DNA of 64,000 nt from Trichostrongylus colubriformis. Taxonomy: Eukaryota; Nematoda; Chromadorea; Rhabditida; Trichostrongylidae. The notes beneath the pieces are model-generated. The model had not been told where the DNA came from, did no database searches, and worked only from the letters and a program-made list of their open reading frames with translations. The stretch lies in the NCBI GenBank assembly GCA_963978905.1, contig OZ022256.1, forward strand, positions 42,890,001-42,954,000, written 5' to 3'. Position numbers and translations under genes: made by a program. Shown one piece after another: positions 1 to 11,200 of this stretch; positions within the stretch are counted from its first letter, which is position 1; each line of letters begins with the position of its first letter.

Positions 1-284
1 GAGTCATATACCATTCGGAAGACTTCTTTGCTCTACAAAATCGAATGCTTAGTTTTTTTGTCCGTCATAATGGGGTCGATCTTCAGACTGGCGAAATCTT
101 TGGTCTAGTCGACAAAAGTTGACGACACTGACAATTAATTAACTCTTATCTTTCACTCCTGAAGGATCAAGCAATTTGTTTCGTACATAGCCCTGGCTTT
201 TTCTATGAGTTCCGACCAGTCGATGACTGAAAAAAGTATTGAGAGAGTAGCGAATTTTGTGTCAACTACACATAAAATGTTCAG

Positions 285-1217
285 CAACTTCGAATGGAGA
301 GAAGGAAGGTATCAACCAAGCCCATTACGGAATGTGTGCAGCTGACAATATGCGTCTTGTTATTCACGTCCGGTCACAGTCGGATTCGTCCAGCACAGAA
401 CTTCGAACCACCACCGCGAAGAATACCCGGCAGGAATTGCGTCTACATCCGTCGGAGGTCCCTGGTACGTGAACGGCAGACTGTTTGTGTTTCTCCTAAC
501 CTCCGAAATGACATGTAAACTCCACTGGAAGGTCAACCTCTCCAGAAGACCTTGTGCTGAATGGGTTACTTTCAGTCAATCCCAAGTTTTCCGCGATAGC
601 ACATTCGCTCGCCTCACATCCTCAACGACGCGAACCGAAAGTGCCAGACGGTGTCACGCCTGAGCAACTGCAGAAGGTATAGTAGTGCGTTTCAGAGATA
701 GCAAAACAGCCTTGAACGAATCCGAATGCTTCAGGTTGCTGCCTTGGCTCAAAAAGGAGCTACTGGAACGTTCACGTTCGATACACCAGCAGCGCACGAT
801 CGCGAGGTTTGAATATTCATTCATAATTTCCATGTCACCTTTATGTCACCGCATTCTTTGTTCCTAACTCGTCGTCCTTTCCAGAGCGATGCTTCTTCTC
901 GGGCGGAAAGCATTTTCTGGGACACCGCTCCACTCTTGGAAAATGTCCTCAGCGGGGCTTCAGACAACTTGTTGTTGGGCTCCAATCGCATTGGTGATGA
1001 AGAAGGGGCATTTGTTGTTCATGAAGACATAGGTGAGCCCTCTCATGCATTGTGGTTTACTAAAATTCTTAATGATTATTACTTTTGAGTTATTAGTTGT
1101 ATTGTTGATTTTTCAGCTCGATCGTACGAGTACCAGTCAAATGCAGTTGGACTGCCGTCAGTGGTTTCTATGATCTTTACAACTTTGTTGGTGGCTGCCT
1201 ATCGAGCTATATTTTGA
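285..1217 (+). CDS. 3' part of unrecognised tail-anchored protein gene (partial)
   Basis: Six exons join in phase: 285-308, 342-464, 546-676, 702-806, 885-1032 and 1117-1217 (stop TGA 1215-1217). Splice sites are canonical GT..AG; the acceptors at 285, 342, 885 and 1117 are good and those at 546 and 702 weaker. About 210 residues are visible and the 5' end is not seen. The N-terminal part is rich in Ser, Thr, Arg and Gln. The middle has an acidic stretch (GDEEGAFVVHED). The protein ends in one hydrophobic segment (SVVSMIFTTLLVAAY) followed by only RAIF, which is the layout of a tail-anchored membrane protein with its bulk in the cytosol. I do not recognise the family and assign no function. 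Exon phase agreement across five junctions is the main support. The two weakest points are the TAG acceptor before 702 and the tiny first exon. Confidence 0.62.
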
Positions 1218-2242
1218 TGTTTCGACTGATTTGAGCGAAGCGTCTATTTATGCATACGTAGCTTTGATCATGTGATCATATAGCTATCACTCGATATATT
1301 ATGTCTGGGTTACTGCCTTCGCCGGTTCATCAACGGGTTCACCACTAGATCAGATGCGGCTCCTGACGCTTTGTATATGCTGAACACATTGTTTACATTT
1401 TATGTTTTTAATGCATTATTCCACTGTGATTCATTTTGCACTTGTATCGCTCACCACAAATCACGCAGTGCAACGCTCCTCCTTAAGCGGATCATTTGTG
1501 AGGGTTGGGCACATCTAGTTGCCAGTCCTCGAGAAGAGATCACGTCCCGCTCGCCCTTGTGGAAATTTCCTTTCATTTTCTGTTGTTTTCATCATTGATG
1601 TTTGTTTTTCTGATTCTTAATAATTGTTCTAAATGTCTACATCATGCGATATTTCTGCAAGCTGTTTTTTTACAAAATCAGATAAAAATTTTATTCAGAT
1701 CACAGTTTAAATGCTGAAGTGAGACAATGATGAGACCATTCGAGGAAATTATGAAAGAGGATTTCACTGTGTTCAAAGTTAGGCCGCAGATATACTTTGC
1801 GAATCATTGCATTGTAAAGTCGCAAAAGCTGAAATCGCTTATGCCGCGACGCGTGGCACCTGCGACGCGGTCGATCGCACCATGCGCGCTATCTGCATTT
1901 ATCTCCCGCTCCGTAACGTTGCTCCAAATCATTCAGGCCGATCCATAAGTAGCACTCTGTGTACTTTACGCGTCGCGGTATTGCGATTTTCCCCCTCCTA
2001 ACAGTCAAATCGATACGTATTGTGTCTGAATTGAATTGTAAGCGGATTGCAAATAAGTCGGGAGGTATTACTGCGGCCTTACGAAGATCCAAGCAACAAT
2101 TCACATAATCCAAAACAACAAATAGTATGAGCAAGAATTGTGTAGGGCTGAAAAAAAATTTGATTTCTTGCTAAGAACTGTCCTGTTCTACGGTAGCCAC
2201 TGCTGCGTTTCTATTGTACGACAGCAATCACACAGCCAATTG

Positions 2243-5200
2243 TCAAGCGTTCACGACATCGGTTTTCTTCGTGAAGCCTTTCAACTCATTCACGATATCG
2301 ACGGTTTCACGACCCTTTGTCTCTGGCAGGAAAATGTAGACGTAGACAAGAGCTAGCGAACATGGAACTATGTAGATAGGCACGAAGCAGATTGCACCAA
2401 TAACCTGAAAGAATCAGTCTGACAAGAGAGATTTTTGGAACCACTATGATCTATGCATAACAATTAACCAGGAGCCACAGTAACGGTCCAAAGTGTATGC
2501 GGTTTTGGATTTTAATCGCACTAGGGTCGCTGTAGACCTATCTTGTTTAGATCTTTGTGTTTTGATGGCAACTGTCGATCAATAAAATAAAGCTTCTCAG
2601 TTTAGTAGGGAGCAGGGTCGAGCGAAATCAGCGTAACTAACTTTTCTGAAAATGACAACTCCGTGCCTCAGTGCTATGTGAAGAATTCATGATTCTAAAT
2701 AATGTGTAAAAAGCCTAGCCTCATACCGCGTTACTTCCTGAACATCTGCTCATTGAATTTGAGCTTTTTGTGAACAATTAAATTTTCTAAAAGCTCGGTC
2801 AATTTCCAAAATCGCGATTGATTTTTTCATTGTCCACTGGGCACCCTACTGAGACGGAATAAGTTGTTTCATTGATGAAAGTTGTTATCTCAAAACACAA
2901 AAGTTGGATGAAATACAGTCCATTTCGGAGCTCCTGAGAGGGCGTGGCCAACGGGCTTGGCTGAGAGTGTACAAGCTCTCTCACTCCGCCACGCACTCTC
3001 ACTCTTGCCACGCACTCTTACTCTAGCCACTCACCCATATACATAGGCCACGCCCTGTCAGGCGCTCCGAAATGGAGTATATATAAACGTCTACCAAAGT
3101 TACGGTGAAAATTCAAAACTGCATATATTTATGAATTGACCAGTTGTGTGAAGTATCCATTTCAGGATGTTTTTAATCATCTTCCTTGAACTTAAATTAA
3201 ACCTTATCTCCGACTTTTAGCGATGAGCTCTGTATCACCATGCACACATTCTTCACTTTTGTATCCAGATGATGCTAAACACCCCGGAGGAATGCAGCTT
3301 TCGCTGAATAATAACTCGCTCCGATTCAATCAAAGCAAAGCCTCTCCTTCTTATTGTTAGCTAGACTCACCACGGTAAATATGCCTTTTTATCGTTCAAT
3401 GAATTACACGTGTGCTAACGAATTGTTATAGTAGTACCTATCTTGTAAATTTTATCAGGCCAGTTTTTTTGCTCTCTGTTAGAGGATGCAAGCGTGGAAT
3501 GTCTGGTTAGAAGCGCTTCATAAATTCATGTCAAGACCTTCTTCGAAAGCGGAAACTAGCAAGCTTTCAGGTACGAACCCTTCACCCCTGACTATTTCGT
3601 TTTTCCGTTCCCCTTTCACCACACCCTCCGCTATTTCTATGCCTAACAAGTTCTGAAAAGTTGCTGGAAGGCGCTATTTATAATTAACCGCTAATATAAA
3701 ATATTCATAAGTTCTTAAGTGAACTGTTCAGCCGTTAATTACGCAAATTCGAACTCAGCATCCGTCGTGTACCACAGGTACAGTCATTCCAAATATCAGG
3801 GTTGATCACATGGCCTTCTTGCACGGAATGGACCATGATTACGCGATCGCTAGGTGCATATTGGCTACGTGAGACAATTGATATTCGATTGATATCGACG
3901 GATGATCGCTCTATGGGAAACCGGCTGTGACGTGGGTACGATACACGTGATGAAAGCTCCAAACCCATAGCATAGGCAAACTGAAAGCAGTGCCTCACGG
4001 ATTGGTGCTACAGTATCCGGCAGGGGATAGCATTGATGATCGGAATTCGCCAGCTAGAAACACTGTTTCAATCTTTTCACGAAGCTCTTCTCTCACGACG
4101 CTAATGATTTTTCTATAGTCGACAAGATGTGGGTCTGTCAATATGTGCCTCATAATGTAACAAGGACGATAACTACAGCGAGAGCATATGAAACCAGTTA
4201 ACCTGATTCCTGGAGAAAGGTCAAAACTACTTCCTGTTGTTCTCTTACTGGACAATATTCAAATACTGGGTCTCGAAGAGGAGCCATTGACTTGGCACCT
4301 CATATGATATTACAAGAGCTTCTGCTAAATTGTAAATAGCCTCGAAAACAGAAATCTAACCAGGGAACGGTTTCACTCCCCCATGGAACTATGAAATGAG
4401 ATCTAGGTGGTTCGATAGGGTTTAGAATGCTGGTCATAGTTTTGAAAACCAAAATTGCAAAATGGTGCTTCGAAGCGTGTTGGGAGGGGTCAAAATTTGT
4501 TGCTATGACTCATTGGCGGGTTACATTGCTTAGAGTAAGGCATCAACAAGGCGAATTATGACCCCTCCTGACTTCTTTCAGTGCGGCACTTAGCAATTTT
4601 GGTTACCATACTTGTAATTTGCATTCGAGACCCTATCGATGAGCCCAGGTCGTCAGCGATATACCATTTTAAGGAAGCATTTGATACAATATTTCGATGA
4701 TCAGAGAGAACCATTACGTTTGGTAAATGTTCGGTGGTTTTCGAAAATTTGCTAATCCGAGCATCCAGCTCTACCTATCGGCGATGGTACCACCAACGCC
4801 GGGAAAATGGTCGTCAAACCAGGGTAGTGTATCATTATCAATGATCGATGAAGTTTTAAATGCTGATTCAGACATAAGTATCGAAAATGCGAAACGCCTC
4901 TGAAAAGCGAATCAGGAACGGTCAAAATTTGCTTGCGGCGATTTAACGATCGGTGATGTTCGCGATGATTTTACTTTGCTTGACGTGACTCAGCAAAGGT
5001 CCTAACCTTAGTGCCAAACCCATAGTCACTATTCTACAGCAACACGGCTACCACTAAGTCACGATAACCAGCCATACCCATGGGGTTAAGCCCCGCTCAT
5101 GAGCCACGTCAAGTAAAGTAGCGGCCCAAGAGTCACCGCAGGCAAACTTTGACCCCTCTTAACACATTTCAAAGCAGCGTTTGCAGCTCAAATTTTCATC

Positions 5201-8200
5201 TTCATGATCAGTATTCGAGACTTTTTCTATACGCCTGAATCATCATTCCATATTTCACAGTACTTCGATTTCGTGGTAAAACATACACCAGTTCAAAATT
5301 TTACCCCAAGTCTCCCTCGACCACTCCTGAAAACCGAGGAGACATTCGCTGCACCAATACTAATATAACATGTTATATTTCTTCAAAAAATATTACCAAA
5401 ATCTTTAAATATCCCTCACTCTCCTCAATAGCTCTGCCTAAATTTGGTATCATAATGCCCGATGTTAAGCCATTTTTAGGTCACCACTGATAGGATGGCA
5501 AGATTCAATGAAAATTTCGAAGGGTAGCAATCTCTTCAAAACTTTGGGCGAGAAGTCGCATCACTTGACCGCTACTTGATCCTTCAGCAGGTTCGATGCA
5601 ACACTTCTCCGACGATTGGAAATCCTATTCTCACCCTTCCTATCAATGGTGACACGTCTATTTAAGATCACCCCATAGCGAATCATCTGCCTACCACTTG
5701 GCCTACAACTCTTTTTTTTTTTTTTGCTCGGAAGGATCTTAACGACACCTGGTTGCAAATGTACATTTTAATGCTTTACCCACTGAGAAGCAGCCTTGAA
5801 CTCCGAGTACTCTCTCTCTTACGATGCGTGTGAAACACCAAAAGTAGTAAGAAAGGCTATCGAAAGCTGATTAAGTAAACTGACCCCAAGTAGCGGTACG
5901 GTAGCGAAATTGGTTAGCACGACAAGCACGCTGTGCACAGCATAGCACAGACAGAACATTGCCGATCGATATTGAAGCGGTACCAATTCAGGCGAAATAA
6001 ACCACGCGACTGGTCCTACACCAATCCTAAACAAGGCTACTATTTGTTGTGGAGATTACACGGAAGAACGACCAGTCTGCTTATCGGTACTGTAAAATTA
6101 TTCTAGGTATACTATGTAGAATGGCTTCTAAAATTTACGTATTTATTTGCATGAGTCTAGTAGGAAGGAGCTTCATGCCTGGTGAAATAATTATCCTGAA
6201 GGCACTAGTAGGGGCAGTTTGGGCCAATTGTGAAGATATCGCTGAATGTGAAGGTCGAGATACTCACTAGTCGAAAGACATGAAAAACGAAATGTATGGT
6301 TTCAAAACCGAGAAGTGAGACGCCTTCCCCACCGTTGATTCCGAAAGTGGGCGGATCACGTTAACGAAAGGGGCGTGCCATGTCAGGAGAGGTGTCAAAA
6401 AAGATGGCTTTTGCGAAGGCCGGGACGCTACTTTTTATCGGAAATTTCGCCACACTGGTGCTCCTAGACCCGCTGTTTTCAATTGGATGACTCGCTCAAG
6501 GAGTTCTTAGTACTAACATTACCGCTACCACTGTCTTTGAAGAAGATACTGAAAAGGTTTACTCACACCAGAGCCCCTTCCTTTCCTACGTCGAAGTATT
6601 GCCCAAGATAAGAGCTTTCTGACAAACTGTGCCAGTGAACATCGTAATTATCAGATTACTCACCCATACGAGGAGATGAAGGCGAAAACAGCCGCCATAG
6701 CGACGTATTTAAAGCCCAATTCGGCGGCAATCACAAAAATGCTGAGAGATATCACACAAAAAGATCCGGCTGCCAGTAACATCTTCCTGCAAGGAAAAAT
6801 TCTCGTTCATGGGAATAAGTGTGGTATTCCTTGAACATATAAATATTGAAGGAAGCACAATGGAAAGCACGAAAACAGTTCGAGTGAGGCTCCCCTTACA
6901 AGAAAATGAGAGCGCGAAAACATAGATTTGAGCATTGGTCGACTCGAACGTAATGTAAGGAAAAGATAAGTATATCGAACGTCCTTATGATCGGTCACTG
7001 CAAATAAGCTCATCTTTTGCTCTAATAAAATGGGTGTCCGGAGGAGAAAAATTGTGTAACCGACACTTTCATCTGCAAGTAACATAAATAAAGGGCGACT
7101 GAAATTACGAGGAATTGCCAATCACACCCCTGACCGTATCAACTTAGCGCTTTTTTGCTGTCTTTTTCTTCGATCGATGACGTCCTTTTTAGAATACGAA
7201 TTGTAATGGCATTGTAGAATTAGCAAGTCCCGGAGGGTGTGTGGCGATTGGTCGGATTTTCGCGCGGCCGCTCGCGGCGAGTGCGAGTTGTTTGTATCTT
7301 TATCTGTTGAGACAGCTACAACAACAACGTACCAGCCGCTTGCGTCTTGAGCGGAAATCCAAAAGACGCCGGCAAGTCGTACTCACGGCGCCGCGAGTGC
7401 GACGCTGCGAAGCAAAAATGCAACCAATCGCCACACCCCAATCTCGGCTCAGTGCGAGTCTTTCATTTTCAGTAGAAAAGGGCCAACAGGTTCCAGGCCC
7501 CGAAAGAATGTGTAGGTCCAATCGTACTCCACCGCCATCACACTCCAAATAAGGGTGGCTTATAACATGCGGACATTTTGAGAGTCCCTTGCGTACAAGC
7601 GAACACTGGGTGCATTTCTATACAGCGATTCTACTCGTGTACAGCGCATGATTGTATGTGCTGTCCTGCGTACTCCCAGCTGAGCGTGCCATTTTCTCTC
7701 TGCAACGCATTTTCCTCTGGTCTGTTGCCTCTAACGCCGGTGCGTTAGAACTGTGGATAGCCGCGCGCGGCAATCTGGGCGACTTCGATGGTCGTGGTGC
7801 GGTGCCCGCGAAGCGGTTTCGCACTGAAGCGCTACTATTTCGCCTGTACTGCTGCTTCTTCGAACAGCCTTTTCTCTTCTGGTCGGTTCTCTAATTAAGC
7901 TTTATGGTTACGTCTCATCTATTTGAGGTTTTTACCCACCCCACGTTTGAAAAAGGCAACGCAACGTATGAGCCGGAGGCGCAACGTTTGCGCCCCATTG
8001 CAATACTGCGTAGCGAATACCGTACAACACAGCGCTGAAGCCGCCCAAAATTCACCGCGCGCGCAATCCGCGGTCCTAACGCTACACACCCGCTAACGTC
8101 ACGTGTTGTGGAGAAGAATAGTATGCCTAAATGAGAAAGCACATGGCGACTCATGCAATCGTTCAATCATGCGGTTTGCATGATTAAAATCGCAGTTTAC

Positions 8201-11200
8201 AAACGCAGTTCAAGGGGATTGGAAGTGCGTGGCGCTCGAATCGATCAACGTCACAGATTCGTTCTTCATATTCTTGAGAAAAGCAATTGGAAAAAACCTT
8301 CGTGGAAGTTTGTCGACGATACACGTAGATGTCACGCAAGAACATGTGAGAAGTACCATCATTATGGAGGATGACAGCTGTGCAGTGTTGCTGAAAAAGA
8401 TCCATTTGGCTGGAATATAATTCCATCATCACGTAAGCACCGGCACGATCCTCACTTTGGAACCTGAAGATGTGTGAAGAAATAGGTGCTGTTCTGCAGT
8501 ATCGGATAGAACGGTAAGGTTAGGACCAGGACGGCAACGGAGCTTGCGAAAGCACTTCTGAGATGTCTAGTGGTCAGAACGGTCTGGAATCAGATCACGG
8601 TGGTCAGTGTAATGTTACGAGTCGAATATTCAGTTGCACTACCTTCACCCCTCCTTCAGGCTCCTCCTTTACTTTGTTATCGTTACTTTCGAGTTGAAGG
8701 TTCGCCAGTTCATCTTGAAGCCCTTCACGGTCACCTTGATAGAACTTAAGAGACCTCATTGCAGCTTTTGTGTTCTGTCTGTAGCAGTTTTTTATCTTAT
8801 TGTTCGTTTATTTCCGTCATGACGAAGACTTGGAAAACTGACCTCGAAATCATAAGGAATTTTGGAGTTTCTGGCATGAGCACAATCGCTACAGTGGCAA
8901 TTATCCCAGGAATCACCGGCACAAACAGAAGCACAGACAGCGAGTGGCCTGAAAATGGAGATCAGCAATACTCTTTCTTTCTTGACCAAGGAATGATTGA
9001 ACTGCTACTGGTAAGCATCTATTACCTACAGACCTAATGATTGTACGATGCTCACCGAGCTGACCGCAAATCACTCCGATCATCATGAATAGCGGTGGCT
9101 AGCACGCTATCCACTTCTTTCAAAACCCGTGGGATCACATAAAGGAATGGTCCAGGGAAAAATGAATTTTTCTGTTACCCATATATTTAAGTAGTATTTG
9201 CCTAATGTGCACCACATGCAAAATCTCACGCGGAAAATGTGAATCCGGCTATGGTGCAACACCACAAAATCTCGTCCGATTGGGCGGGGCCTCCGAGTAA
9301 GTGTCCACCACGTCATCCGCTGCTGTGGGAGACGCATTGTAGGGACAGGAAGTTACGCTCCGTTCCAAACCGCGGCCGACGATAGGGCGGAGCTTTTACT
9401 CGTAGGTCACGCCCACCCGGCAGAGAATTTGAGAAGCCATATTTTAGCTGAATTCTCGCAACAAGGAAACTCACTTTTATCGTGGACGAGCCCTTTTGTG
9501 CGCTCACCTCACACAAGGATTTTCATGGAAATATACTGCTGGGCTTCCAAACAAAGCTCGTTACCCTTATAGGGATCCTACTCAGTCTGATTAGGATGTT
9601 GAGTCTCTTAGTGAAGTCTTTGTTCTGGTATTCCACCAGACCAACCGAACACTCCCTCATGTATCTATCTGTCAGTTACCTTTAATACACAAATTATGCG
9701 CACTTTATCGTCTCGCCTGCACCTGGGGTGTGACGTCATTCGAGACTTAGAGTTACGCCCAAGATTCTTACTTCGATTGATTAGCATTCCACCACTGCAG
9801 CAACTGTATCACGCGCTCAACAATATACCTCCTCCATAAGCACAGTCTTGGATTAGTATGGAAGAAATTTGATTGCTATAAAGAAGTCAAGGACTCAATA
9901 TATGATGTGCATACACGGCACAAATAATATGCAATTATATCTACACTGCCTTCCACTCTCTCTCACCCACTTTCAATTTTCGGTCTCCCACGTTTTCCTC
10001 AGTCGATAGGCTACCAGTAGAGCAAAATGACCAGATTCTCATAATTGTGCTGAATAGGTGCTTTACCGAGTACATCTTCATGTCCTAGTAACATGCCGAA
10101 TAGGCACATAACAGCGTATCCAGTGGAATACAGTGATGACATCGTTCCTCTCAAACTTGATGGTGATATTTCCTGAATTTTATATTACGATATGGAAAAG
10201 TGGTGAGTGCAGCTGCATGTACCTATTTTGCTCTTCTTTTTTTTTTGAAAACTGAAGTAGGAAGAGCCATACCTGGAGGTATAGGATGAGGGCAGCATCA
10301 CTGAGTGGTGAGAAGATAGCTGTAATAATTCGCCCAGCAATCAGAATCTGAAGTACGAAAGATTGGTGATGAATACCGCGGTGAGCTCTGGAGTAACTTC
10401 ACCGCGACAACTCAATACGGGGGGACGATCGGAGGATCGATCTACCTCAGGAAAGGGTGTAAAGGACGCAATCATCTGCATTCCACAAGCCGCCGTCATC
10501 ACCACGACTGAGATAATGTAGGCAGCTAAAACTTGACTTAAGCCATCGAAATAATTTTTGCCATCTTCGAACATGACATAAAGATCAAATGCTTGATACA
10601 GAGAACATTTACGAAGAGTTTCAGCATTACTAAGCTATACCTACAGTCTCGAATTTCAGAACTATCAGAAATGGGATGGTATATTGTAGATTGATTTACG
10701 AATAGAATGAATAAACGTGTAGATTGAAAATGTGAAATACGTGCGAGACAAACGAGATTCCTGCACAAAAATAAAAGTTCCACTCCCGGTTGAATGTGGT
10801 GAAGTGATAGGTGGCGCGTACTCCCTTTTACACGGTTCTGACATCAAACCTCGCTGCAGTGGCCGACCTGGCCAACCAAGCCTACCATCCCTCTGAGGCA
10901 AGTGAATCGGTTCCAAATGTTAGGAGAACATAGCGATGACTTTACATCGGTTAGCATCGCCAGGATTCTGAATGGAAGTAGAATGCGTGGCGCACCCCAC
11001 AGAAGGAATTGGTTAACGCTAAAAACTCTGACTCGAGTTCTATAAAATGGTGAGCAGTGTACTTGAGTGTTGAGAACATCCACTACGTGGATAGATGCAC
11101 TTTTGTCACTTCTTAGTGTAAAGCATCATTTGTTATTACCATATTATCAAGACTGATATATGCGATATAGAAAAATTTATTTGCGGGGATATTTCGCTTT

